Shown here one piece after another: positions 22,474 to 32,493 of a stretch of DNA of 64,000 nucleotides. Location: contig JAUKTV010000019.1 of the NCBI GenBank assembly GCA_030549205.1, forward strand, positions 326,602 to 390,601, in the 5' to 3' direction. Position 1 is the stretch's first letter; each line of letters starts with the position of its first letter. The notes under the pieces were generated by a model. The model was given only the letters and a program-made list of their open reading frames with translations. It made no database searches and had not been told where the DNA came from. This DNA comes from Apiosordaria backusii (lineage: Eukaryota; Ascomycota; Sordariomycetes; Sordariales; Lasiosphaeriaceae). The translations under genes were made by a program, and so were the position numbers.

Positions 22474-24098
22474 TTTGAAGTTGGGGTTTGAGTAGGAGTG
22501 CTTTGAGTGTTTGTGGACGGGTGGTTTGGAATTGAGAGACGGCTGAGAAAGTTTGCTTTGGAGTGTGAGTTGAAAATGAAGGATGATGGTGGGTAGAAGA
22601 AGGGTCAATATATACCTACTTCTTCCGAGGCCCTTGTCAGCCAGACTTCTGGCGGAGAAGCCAAGGAGTGTTTGTTCCGTTCCCCGCGACTTCCAGCAAG
22701 TGTTGTGGTTGAGACGGGAGTGCCAAAAGAGGAAGGATGCACCACAGTCATGATGGAATTGATGATGTCAACCTTATGGAAAAGCAGCCAGTAGGAAGGT
22801 GCGGAGCGGTGCCTCGTTTGTCATATTTGTCAATCCCTCCATACTGTTAACATGCATACACTACTGCCGTGAAGGACAATGGTTGCTTTTTCTTTTTGAA
22901 ACAGTCAGCGTAATTGACTTGGGGGAAAAACAGTGGAGGGCAAGAGATCCTGGACTAAAAGGGAGCAGGCGCTGGAAGTGATGATGACGAGACAGTGGGT
23001 GGGCTGTGACAGAGTGGCAGTCAAACAGTGCGTTTTGGAAACGCCAAGCTTCAGCTTCAGTGGGACGGTGGCGGACAGCACCCCACCTACACATCCCTTA
23101 GGTAACCTGGGATGGGACAGAGCAGTGACAAGCACTTGGCCACTGCGAGAAGGACGCAATCCGTTCGCTGTCATGAAATGGTTACTTATGAATTATGCCA
23201 GATGTGCGCATGTGGCTGCAGAGTGTTACCAAGCATTTTGCACATATGTCCTTTGTGCAATTGGGGATGGTTGCAATTTCTAATCCTCTGCACGGTACTG
23301 ACTTCTTATTTATAAGGTAGCCAAATGCCTATCAAACGATTCTTTAAAGCCTATCGACTATATTTGGGTCCCCATTGGCGAACCTTTTTGACGAACCTTT
23401 GACTGCTATCGACTACCTATCTTCCAAGGCCTGCTTAATATTCCAAGAGATCTGTTTAACACATGCAGTACTTGTTTTTGATCAATATTATGACACGGCA
23501 CATTGCAAATCTATTTTGCAGGCAGTTGCAAACGCCAGAAATCTTAAAGAAACTCACCTCGCCTCATGATGGAAAGCGACCAGGCAGGAAAGAGCAGTGG
23601 ATATGAAGCCACTCAGCACAATGACTGTCTTGGGTTTGCAATTTCCCTCGGCTGTCATTCCTTTTGGGATCTCGGGTCTAAAAGCAACGGGCAGTTGCAC
23701 CTCCTTGGGCTCTTAAATAATAAGCAGCAGTAAAGAATAAAGCACATAGGCGTTGTTGATAGCATATTTCACTCAAAGTCTTCGCACCACCGCCGTCGAT
23801 CGCTTGTCGTTCGCACAATCTAAGCAAAGCACCCTCCACACTTATCAATCATCGCTTTTTAAACGGGAGCATTAGGAGGCCATTTAATACCGAATTACCG
23901 GGGTGTTCACTCCCTACCCAGCCATACTTTTGCAAGCCCCCCGCCCTCAACTACCCTGGAACCCTCATTCTGCAACTATCAGACGCGCCGAATGCCTCAC
24001 CAGAAACAGTCTTTTCGCAGCACCAATCACAAGAAATCAGTACTTTCCAACAATACTCCAGTCTACTTCCCAATTGTTGGATAGAACGGCAAACCGCG
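22474..24098. other. Upstream region of con-10 and intergenic space
   Basis: About 1.6 kb with only weak ORFs (for example 22933-23283 and 23375-23569). No domains, no splice-supported exons. It likely contains the con-10 promoter on its left side. Confidence 0.4.
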
Positions 24099-25055
24099 AT
24101 GCCATCAAGAGCCGGCTCTGATCATAACAACAGCCTGCCATGGACGATGGAATTCTCCGCAAACTATGCAGAGGAACGTGAGACAGTCGAGGCAACCAGA
24201 GACCTCACGTTTCAGGCCGCTCTTCAATCTGCTCTAGCAATACTGAACAACCAGATCAGAATCGATCAGCCGTATTGTCGCCACACCATGGGATGCCCTC
24301 ACTGGTCCAGCCGTTGGCCTGTCAGAACGACACTCTCGGTGATGATAGGAAATGAGGTTATTGCCAGTCACCGTCACGAAGGGGTTGAAACCAGGAGAGA
24401 AGGTCTGCATGTTGCACTTTCCTTGGCGAATGCCAGATTAATGTGGGACTAGTACTCTGATGATATGCCGGTGGGGTCTTGGGCAAGCGGTTATATGTCG
24501 CGGGGTCCTTTGCGGGAGATTCCTCTTTTGGGGGATCCTCCGACGAGGGGTCATCGATATCTAGACGAGGAGGATCAGCCTGTTGACGAGGAGGATCAGC
24601 CCGTGGACGAGGATAATGAGACTGTGATTATCAGGAGGTCATCGATGCCTGTCATGGGTACATTTGCACCCCCTCGCCGCGTGTATACATCTGCACCCGT
24701 CCTTGATGACTTTGTTGAAGACCTGCATTGGGATGACGAAAATCATGACGAAGTCGATTGGGACCTACAAGGGGTTGGAGATGAGGATGGGGATGATCAT
24801 GGCGAGGAGAACGGAAATTACCATGAGGAGGAGGACAGGGATTACTACTATCAGGAGGAGGACGGGGATTACTATCAGGAGGAGCACGGGGATTACTATC
24901 AGGAGGAGCACGGGAATTACTACGAGGAGGAGAACAGCAACTACCACAAGGAGGCTGGTGAGGATTACCACGAGGGCCAGCGCCAGGACCAGGATCAAAA
25001 CGATGCTGAGAGGGAGGATGGACACGGGGACGACAGACGGCGGGGATACGCATGA
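24099..25055 (+). CDS. Acidic repeat protein of unknown function, interrupted by one in-frame TAG
   Basis: The frame runs from ATG 24099 to 24452, where a TAG lies between MWD and YSDDMPVGSW. The same frame then continues to 25055. One CAG-to-TAG change, or splicing I cannot identify, would make a single 318-codon gene. The N-terminal part has a plausible folded stretch (ETVEATRDLTFQAALQSALA, then WPVRTTLSVMIGNEVIASH). The C-terminal part is extremely acidic. It has two EEDQPVD units, and four in-register 8-residue units of the type YYQEEHGD encoded by 24-bp DNA repeats at 24849-24944. The end is basic-acidic and disordered. If the TAG is real and unspliced, the first 117 aa and the repeat part would be separated. 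Confidence 0.45.
24849..24944 (+). repeat. 24-bp coding minisatellite, four units
   Basis: Four consecutive units beginning TATCAGGAGGAG, TATCAGGAGGAG, TATCAGGAGGAG and TACGAGGAGGAG, each 24 bp. They encode YYQEE-type repeats in the acidic protein. Confidence 0.85.
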
Positions 25056-25418
25056 GGAAGATGAGAGCGGCTAGGATGAAGTGAACTGCTTTCTTTAGCG
25101 ACAGGCAAATATGATCAGACAGGATACAGCGTGCATAAGTCATCTTGACTATTCTGCAGACGGTTATACTGTGATGCTCGGTGCTCAGAAAGCCCAAAAC
25201 CCTAACCCTAGGCCCTCCCCCCCTTTTTGTTGCTCCTTCCTGGTTGATGATTGTCGCATGATCCGGCACCCGACAACCGGTCGCGTCCCAAACGCATGAT
25301 CCGTCGCTTTTCCAACCTTGTCATTCATTTTTCGCCGTGACAGTCTTGAAAGTTTCATCGCCTGAGTTCATTTCTGCAAAAGTGTGCGCATAATCGACGG
25401 TGTTTCAAGAAGGACGGG
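25056..25418. other. Intergenic spacer with a short telomere-like motif
   Basis: A spacer upstream of the hydrolase gene. It contains AACCCTAACCCTAGG at about 25199-25213, which is two units of the telomere-type repeat, too short to be an interstitial telomere. Confidence 0.4.
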
Positions 25419-28219
25419 ATGTCAGATGTCAGGTTGTCCAGCCGGCAAAGGTGCGTCGCAGAAAATCGGAAACCAAACACGGCGCAGTGACTAATGGTCT
25501 GAAGAAGCAGAACAGTTACCTATCCCGAAACCCATCTCTGGCGAGAACAGAGATACGCAGCAAAAGGAGGACCTCGAACACCAGAACGAACAGTGAACTC
25601 TACCACAAGTCAAGGATGCCGAGCTACGAGCCTACACCCCGCCGATTTTCGGTCTTGTCCGTTCCGCAGTCTGCACCAGATTCGAGAAGAAACAGCTTGG
25701 ATGTTCCGACCCGGCCGAGTGTTACTCACAGCAACAACAATCATGCGGATGCCGGTGCGGCAGTCGAGTTGGAGCGAATCTTGAGTCTGGTACAACATTT
25801 AGATACGAAAGATGAAGAGCGTGGGAGAAGTCGAAAAGGCGTTGATGTTAACTTTGGGGCCCCAGTGGTAAGGAGGAGGGAAAGTAGTGCCAGTACGAGA
25901 GAGAGGATTGCGCTGTGGGAGGAACGAAGCAGAAGCCAAGAACGAGATGAGGGTGGTCCAGGGGAGTCGAAGGCGCGTGGGCGAAGCAAAAGCCGATTGA
26001 GAGATCTTGCAGCAGGGGACAGAGTAAGTGTTGTCCCCGAGGTGCCAGAGCTAGCTGCCGCTTTTCAGCGGTTTGAGGGAGTGAAGAAGGGAGAGGGGCA
26101 AGACGTCTATCGCAAAGTCAACCCGGAGCGCGCTACACCGAGACCACGAGATATCGGATATGAGGAACATGACTCAACGGAAGTCCAAATTGCTACAGAG
26201 ATGAAATCAAAGCCAGCGATAACGCGTCAGTTACCTCGACCGCAGACGCCTTCTGGAGGAAAACTAGTTCCGTTAACTCCCGATGTGACACCAAAAGAGA
26301 GACTGGAAAGCCTCAGTGCTACCCCAAAGCGGCGAGATTCTTCTCCCACCCTGGCCATGGTAGATTGCGGTTTCCCACCGTTACCAGGTTCAAGTATGTG
26401 GACAGCGACAGCCCCGTCGCCACCACCGACTCCAGTGTCAAACTCAACTTCGACAGCACTACACATGGCAGACGCAAAAGGAGAGCAAGACAGTGAGCGA
26501 CAAGGGCCATCAGATATCCTATCCAAGAATAGTGTTCAAACATATCCCCTAGAACTCATAGATGGGGATAGTAAAAGCGCTGGAAACCAGCTTGCACCCA
26601 GGAATCTTGACATGGGGTTGGAGCGGAGGCATGGGGACCAGGTCTGGAGGATCAGCACTTACAGACCTGACTTTCCAGTATCGACTCGCCACTTGCAACG
26701 AGACCAAATCCAGTCCCCTGGGCGAACACCTTTCGATGGAAACTCGCTACAAAAGCTCACACGTAGCCAGGCGTCAGATGCTGCTACCGCGACACTTCAA
26801 GCACGAGCTACCGGTGAAGGTTATCCGTACTCAACAAGCAGTGAACAAGACTCCCGGGATTGTGTTGTGAATATTCCGGTCCCGATCACACCCTACCCCC
26901 CGGTAGATCGAAGACCGGGCCAAACAGGGCGAAGGAATGGAAGCAGACCAGGACCGAAGCACGGTAGCTCTAAACACCATGAGTGGGACGCCCCTCCTGT
27001 CATTGAAAGAGCATTTCACGCAGCTTCAGTGAGTATGATCAAGGGGCTTGAATTGCCAGTCGAACTCTATCGTGGCTTCAGGGATGTGTACTACCCAGCA
27101 CCCGATGGTCCGGATATCATCAAGGCCTATCCGATCCGACGTCGTTTGCCAGTCCGGTAAGGCCTCATATCTGATTGCTGAAGACAGCATGTTAACTTGA
27201 GAAGCATTTTCTTTCCCGCCCGTTATGACCTGACCTCTCCTGCGCTGCTTCCAACGCTGTTCACCATCCATGGCGGAGGCTTCACCGTTGGCTCGCCCTC
27301 CGAAGACGACGTCTGGAACCGCGGCTTTGCCGATTCCTACACGATATTAATCATTGCCCTCAACTATTCCAAAGCACCATGGGCACCCTTCCCTGGGCCC
27401 TTGCTCGACGTCGAAGCCCTTTATCACGCCGTCTTGAATGACGAATCCTTACCCATAGACAGGATCCGCACCTCCATAGCAGGCTTCGACGCTGGCGCCA
27501 ATCTCGCGCTGGGTCTTTCGCAGCTGCCCAGTGTTAAAACAGGCCGAGACCCAAACGTGCATCACCGCCCTCACCCATACTTCTCCCACCCCCCTCGATC
27601 TAACCCACCACCTGCCGCGGTGATTTCGGTTTGCGGGATTCTGGATTTCACGGCACCTGTATCCCAGAAGCTGAGGACAAGACCCTATAAAAAGGAGCTG
27701 AGAGGTCCGCGGGGTTGGGGGCAAGGGTTGGATTGGATGGGAAAGTTGTTGCCTTCGAGCGCATGGAGTTACATACCATATGGCCATGATGCTGCTGATC
27801 CGTTACTATCCCCTTTTTATGCGGCTAGGAGAGACTTGCCGCCTCATGTTTTTGTTATTTCCGCTGAGTTGGACTGTTTAGCGCACGAAAGCTGGAAGGC
27901 GGTTTCTGTATGGAGTGGGAGACCTGTGCCAGATAGGGATGAGGTTGTGGGGAGAGCGGAGAGAAGTTTGTGGAGGGGTTGTTTGGAAGATGCGGATAAT
28001 TCCAGGTTTTCTTGGACCGAAAAAATGGAAATGGAGGATGGTGTTAGGGGTAGTACGAGGTGGCTCCTGGTGCCGGATGTGGTGCATGGGTTTGATTCGG
28101 CGAATTGGAGGAATAAGTACCTCTGGGGAGATGAGGAGGCGAGGATGGATGCGGAGATGAAGACGATGGCGTATCAGAGGGAGCTGGCAGAGTGGCTGTG
28201 GGGAGTTGTTTGGAAATGA
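25419..28219 (+). CDS. Long protein with a disordered N-terminus and a C-terminal alpha/beta hydrolase (HSL-type) domain
   Basis: The last intron (27157-27204, 48 nt, GTAAGG, GTTAAC, GAAG) joins LPVR to IFFPARYD in frame. The start is uncertain. A small first exon at 25419-25450 with an intron to 25515 gives 895 aa; starting at ATG 25616 gives 851 aa. Residues 1 to about 480 are Ser/Arg/Pro-rich and disordered. A conserved bridge follows (VIERAFHAASVSMIKGLELP and VYYPAPDGPDIIKAYPIRRR). The hydrolase domain has the oxyanion motif HGGGF, the acid in ISAELDCLAHES and the His in DVVHGFDS, as in hormone-sensitive-lipase-type esterases. The nucleophile motif, however, reads G-F-D-A-G-A-N where family members have G-D/F-S-A-G-G-N, so Ser is replaced by Asp. 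It may be a non-hydrolytic relative; substrate unknown. Confidence 0.75.
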
Positions 28220-28294
28220 TGCTGTGTTCGTCCAGTGATGGTCAAGTAGGTCTGGTATGTACATGACTATGTTAATTTTCAGCTTCCAAGCTGA

Positions 28295-28676
28295 TTACAC
28301 ATGTGCTACTCTGCAGTAGATACCAAAAGATATTACTAAATACAGAAGGGATGCATAAACTATTGCTACTGTAAACAAGGTAACAACCTGCAACACCGGT
28401 TCGCGTCAGCTCCTTCAACATTGATCTTAGGGAGGTGTGGAAAAGCCTAAGCACCTACCTTGATACCTTATCATCCCAATTCCAGGTCTCAGATACCGAT
28501 GACCACACCAGTATCCCAAGAGAAATTGCGTACATGACAATACTGGTGTTAAGTAAGGTAATGAAAGAGGGCTGGTCCAAAGGAACAGCTGCAGTCTGCT
28601 TGGCTTCCACCTCCCCAAAGTAGGTAGATTCAGAAGATCCAATCAGCTTCAACGGCGAGCCCAACCGAACGAGCAA
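28295..28676 (-). CDS. C-terminal fragment of a possible membrane protein
   Basis: Two frames join across a 79-nt intron (28388-28466, donor GTATCA, branch AGCTGACG, acceptor TTGCAG) in phase 0. The product contains EVEAKQTAAVPLDQPSFITLLNTS, a membrane segment IVMYAISLGILVWSSV, and after the junction a second one TLFTVAIVYASLLYLVISF, ending VAHV at 28295. The 5' end could not be resolved; no good ATG is visible in this frame, so it may be truncated. No family is recognised. Confidence 0.35.
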
Positions 28677-28847
28677 GAGGCATCATCACTTCGAAGTAAG
28701 CGTAATGTCGGCGGCGATTTACATTGTCCACCAACCGAAGTTCACTTGGTCAGACTCGTTCTATCTGGGTCTACTACGTCCTACAAATTATGGCTCGCCG
28801 AGCTTTTGACCTCGATATTCCTTTGATTCGGTATCTAAGCACCACTC

Positions 28848-29686
28848 ATGTTTCTCTCCCACCATGCATTGAAGATACACGGAGATTATTACCAACTCGG
28901 TCGCCCTGACGGTTCCAGCCAGATTCCTTTCGGCGGTACAGCCGTGTTCAAGGCGGTTCCCAAGGGCTCCGAGCAGGCAACGGCACTTGAAAATAGACTC
29001 AAGTGGCTTGGAAGCGATATTTTATTGGGAACTACAATCCTTAGTGCCGAAGGTATCAAAAAAAAGCGTCTGTCCTTTGAACTTGGACAGACGATAATTT
29101 CCCCCATCTAACTATCACAGTTGAGGACCATGAGAGAAGTCTTCAGACAGATTATGACAAGTATCACAACTCCCTAATGGAGCCACGCGAATACTCTCTT
29201 CTCAACTCCAATTGTCAGCATTTTGCTCTGGACTTTTGCTTCTGCATCGAAGTCGACTTCGACAGCAAAGCCTTGAACGCCGCCTTTCTGACCTCAAAAT
29301 TACCACGATTTTTGGTCGCTCTCTTGTTTGTATGGATTGGGCCGAGAATCATCGTTGCTCTTCTTTGGAGGCTCATATACTACGCTATGTTCAAAATCAT
29401 GATGGTACAAGACAGCACTGTGAGCCACTCTCGTAGAAAGAGAACTAGAAGACAGCTTTACAACAGCAACACGAGGCATGCGCACTATGTAAGACAGCAA
29501 TACGAAAAGATTTGGTCTTGGGGATTGATCAGTTGCATTAATGGTCAAATACGGCTTCTTTCAACTGTTAGCCTATTAGCAACCGTTTTCAAACAGCCTA
29601 AACTGTGGCCAAACAGCCTCAACCGTAATAAAACAGGGCCTATTATTTACTTTAAGGAACCGTTTTTAAGAGCGCAACTGTTGTAA
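28848..29686 (+). CDS. LRAT/NlpC-P60-like membrane protein, C-terminus running into an inverted-repeat element
   Basis: Two frames are joined by a short intron (29053-29090, 38 nt, GTATCA to GACAG). The first has SHHALKIHGDYYQLGRPDG, the second has EDHERS and EPREYSLLNSNCQHFALDF. The pairing of an early His in such a setting with a later N-C-x-H-F is typical of LRAT/NlpC-P60-like thiol acyltransferase or hydrolase folds, where these are the catalytic His and Cys. Two membrane segments follow (PRFLVALLFVWIGPRIIVALL). From about residue NGQIRLLST on, the frame enters the element at 29.6-30.4 kb and stops inside its terminal repeat at 29686, so the natural C-terminus is probably lost. The 5' end is unresolved: the frame upstream meets a TAA, so a further exon is expected. 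A 38-nt intron is unusually short. Confidence 0.5.
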
Positions 29687-29733
29687 AATACGCAACCGTT
29701 ATACAGGGATATAGATAGTAAAAGGGGCGCTAG
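29656..29733 (+). repeat. Left terminal inverted repeat (78 bp)
   Basis: Pairs with 30308-30385 in inverse orientation, same length, no gaps. Confidence 0.8.
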
Positions 29734-29871
29734 CAAGGGCTTAACTAGGCAAATCCCTACCTAAGCCCTTACAATTAACAACGGCAAAGTTAATAATAGA
29801 AAAAGCGCTTCTACAGCTACTGCTCAAAAATACTAAGCTACTAAGCTACGGCTATTAAACTTAAACACATT

Positions 29872-29968
29872 GAAGTCTTTATCTTCAGCCTAGTTCAACC
29901 AAGTCTTTATCTTCAGCTCAGTTCAACCAAGTCTTTATCTTCAGCCCAGTTCAACTAAGTCTTTATCT
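29872..29968 (+). repeat. 28-bp tandem repeat inside the inverted-repeat element
   Basis: About 3.4 copies of a unit beginning AAGTCTTTATCTTCAGC and ending AGTTCAACC, with changes mainly between C and T. Confidence 0.75.
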
Positions 29969-30307
29969 TCTACACAACAACTACTACAACTATCAACTAT
30001 CACAGCCATCAACTACTACAGCCATCAGAGCTATCACAGGTATATACTTCTATAGCCAAATTACCAATAAATTAACTTATAATAAATACATACCCCCAAA
30101 CAAGCGATGCGAACTACCAAGCAATACAAGCAATATAATACTGGTAATTATAGTAGTAGTTAATGGCTGCAGTAGTGGTAGTGATGGTAGTAGTTAACAG
30201 CTTATAAATAGTAGTTCCTACTAAAGTAGTAGCTTTTGCCTGTAGTTATAGTTAAAGGCTTGCCTAGGCAAGGGTCTAAGCAAAGGTTTGCCCAATACAG
30301 ATCCCTA

Positions 30308-30385
30308 CTAGCGCCCCTTTTACTATCTACATCCCTGCAGAACGGTTACGTATTTCACAACAGTTGCGCTCTCAAAAACGGTTCC
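30308..30385 (-). repeat. Right terminal inverted repeat (78 bp)
   Basis: Pairs with 29656-29733 in inverse orientation, same length, no gaps. Confidence 0.8.
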
Positions 30386-30437
30386 CCAGAGCCTACGGTT
30401 TTTATTTTATCAACAGTTAAAAGTAAATAACCGTGGG

Positions 30438-30818
30438 TTGCCAGGGGCCCCACCAGCCATATGGCTGGACGGTCGAGAGATGCCTCTCTGGTGGGGAGGC
30501 TTTTGGTCCGGTAATCTCCTCCTCAGGTTGTGCAGCAAGCTATCATGGTGGATCATGATTCTGGATGGCTTAGCTCAGTATATCCTACGTACGTTTTTGG
30601 TTAAAATGAAGCCACGAACCAGGCATTACTTTGGATGGAGGGGGGCCCAAGCAATCGAGGTTGTGAGACAGGGCGGCCAACGAGTTGGATGGTGGATACG
30701 CCCTGTTTTGCTTTTGGGTGGCGTTTTCAACAATTGGGATGACCACAAGCTCGTTGCGGAAACTTGCGAATATATGTACATTTTTGGGAGGACAGAACAT
30801 CATGGACTGCTGGGATAA
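30438..30818 (+). CDS. Hydrophobic ORF of uncertain status
   Basis: An open frame of 126 codons beginning at a non-ATG codon; the first ATG is GREMPLWWGG. It is rich in Trp, Leu and Gly, with one or two possible membrane segments (LLRLCSKLSWWIMILDGLA) and RVGWWIRPVLLLGGVF. It could be the displaced 3' part of the gene interrupted at 29.6 kb, or chance. No family is recognised. Confidence 0.2.
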   Translation: MPGAPPAIWLDGREMPLWWGGFWSGNLLLRLCSKLSWWIMILDGLAQYILRTFLVKMKPRTRHYFGWRGAQAIEVVRQGGQRVGWWIRPVLLLGGVFNNWDDHKLVAETCEYMYIFGRTEHHGLLG

Positions 30819-31259
30819 GGTACCTATTTTAGCCCAGAGTCGCCTCAATTTCTTGATTTTAGGAGACGACTTTCTCTGTACTTAACAAATATGTTAAGGA
30901 AAAGGAGGGGTTTAAGTTAAGCCCTGATCTCTAATTATAAGGTGTTAAGGAGAAGATTAGGCATGCCAGATATTTTACTTTGTGATTTTGCTAGCGTTTT
31001 ATAGACTAGCTGTGCTACTTAGATACGTAGTTGAACTGTTGAGTGAATCCTTTACCGGGTCTTGGCAAAGTTCGTGTTGGCGAAAGTGTTGCAGTTGTGA
31101 ATGTTGGTTCTAGTTGCTAGCTGTTCAGTCTGATAATAGTGATTATGTGATTATTACTTTATACTAAGAAGATAGAGCTCTTAACCTTTTGGTCCTGAGA
31201 TCGGTACTAAGTTTGGATCTTGATATACCTTACGTGAGACTATAAGAAAAAGCGTCGCT
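30819..31259. other. Spacer before the MFS pseudogene
   Basis: Increasingly AT-rich with no frame. It probably contains the former promoter of the transporter gene. Confidence 0.4.
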
Positions 31260-32493
31260 ATGAACGACGTTGGGATATCGAAGAATGCGAGCTCTAATAT
31301 TACTGAAAGGGATAGAGATGCTGAGGCTGGTATAGGTTAAGAGGTTACTGGTGGGTTAGAAAACAGGACAATAAAAGCTAAAGACTATCCAGTAGGATGG
31401 AAGTTGCATGCTTTAACAGTAGGGTGAGACTTGATTATCTCCCCTTTTGTTCTGAATAACCTGAATGACTGACGAGAATGACCCCGGAAGTCTTTGTTTA
31501 AGCCTCCTCCTTTCTACGCTTGAGACAACCATTGTTAGTACCTTACTGGTATCTATAGTGAACGCACTTTAGGGATTTGGATAGGCAGGATGGGTTGTGA
31601 CAGTATATTTTCTGACATATACTGGTATGTTGTTTTAATAATTCTAACATTTGAAGTTGGTTGACGGATATTAAGGGTTTCTGGTCATCTTTGCTTGCTT
31701 GAGTGACTTCTTAGGCACGAAGCTTTTGATTATGATGACCTTGGTTACCTTTACAGTGTTTTCTATCGCCTGCGGAATTTCGCAGTCTATGCTCCAATTG
31801 TGAGTTCCCGTTAGCTATCTGTCGCTAGAAATTAATTTGAACGGCTGACTGGTGGTATAGAATTATCTTCCGGTCCTTATAAGGGATAGGCGGCTTAGGC
31901 ATTTACTTACTTGTGTTAGTTATGATACCTCTTATGGTTCCTCTGGCGAAATACGCGACCTATGTTATGGTTACCTCGTTAGTCTTTGCTGTATCGAGCG
32001 TTCTCGGCCTGTTATTAGGCGGCGCGATTGCCCATGGGGGGATATTGCGTTGGGTGTTTTGGCTTAAGTTCGTGCCTTCCTTTTCCCCCTTGTCTCCATT
32101 TACTACATTAACATACTAATACATTAACATACTAATATATTAATATATTAATATACTAACATATTAATATATTAATATATCACCCCTTTTTCACCTCTTC
32201 TAAAAGCTAATAAAGAATGTATAGTGGTCTAGGCGGCGTCTTCGCCTTTGTTATTATCTATATTTCCATCCCCTTTACTTTTCCTTACGCGGTCCCCGAA
32301 ACTTACAGTTAAGACGGATACTTTAAGACGCTTTAAAAAGAACAGGCCTGGAAGAAATTCGACTATATCGGTGCATTTATATCCTTAGTAGCGAGCATAC
32401 TTCTTGTCTTTGCGCTTGAGTAAGGGGGCGTGGTTTACCTTTGGAACTCGTCGGCCATCATTGTACCGTTCACGCTGTCAGGGGTGGCGTGGG
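31260..32493 (+). pseudogene. DHA2-type MFS transporter pseudogene, 5' part
   Basis: The gene can be read from ATG 31260 through KDYPVGWKLHALTV, an intron, then SLLLSTLETTIVST, AGWVVTVYFLTYTG, an intron with GTATGT, FACLSDFLGTKLL, and SIACGISQSM. After an intron with GTGAGT, CTGAC and TATAG come GIGGLGIYLL, MIPLMVPLAKYA, VLGLLLGGAIAHG and LRWVFWL. A last intron is followed by KKFDYIGAFISLVASILLVFALE and VPFTLSGVAW. This is the order of the 14-TM drug:proton antiporter family. At least five stops are in frame, each one C-to-T from CAA or CAG. Recognition ends near 32493, at roughly half the usual length. Such transporters export drugs or secondary metabolites at the plasma membrane. Confidence 0.8.
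32104..32181 (+). repeat. AT-rich minisatellite in an intron of the MFS pseudogene
   Basis: Repeats of ACATTAACATACTAAT and degenerating ATATTAAT units, about 78 bp, between the exon ending VFWL and the exon beginning GGVFAF. This makes the intron about 160 nt, longer than others in the window. Confidence 0.7.

Larger units (their letters stand above)
29656..30385. mobile_element. Non-autonomous element with 78-bp terminal inverted repeats
   Basis: The left arm 29656-29733 and right arm 30308-30385 are inverted copies of 78 bp with only about six differences, nearly all transitions. The arms start GGAACCGTTTTT and end GGGGCGCTAG. Traces of similarity extend beyond both ends (TTATTTACTTT), so the true ends may lie further out. 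The interior holds no transposase frame. It contains 28-bp tandem repeats and complementary ACT/AGT-rich stretches, giving a foldback-like layout. It lies at the 3' end of the LRAT-like frame. Superfamily and target duplication are not established. Confidence 0.7.

Noticed and set aside
25199..25213. Interstitial telomere or telomere end
   Set aside because: Only about two CCCTAA units; too short and not at a chromosome end signature.
24652..25269. 205-codon minus-strand frame rich in Pro and His
   Set aside because: It is the antisense of the acidic minisatellite ORF, and its repeats only mirror that array.
29872..30030. CRISPR-like array
   Set aside because: The 28-bp repeats are contiguous without unique spacers, and the DNA is eukaryotic; this is a tandem repeat.
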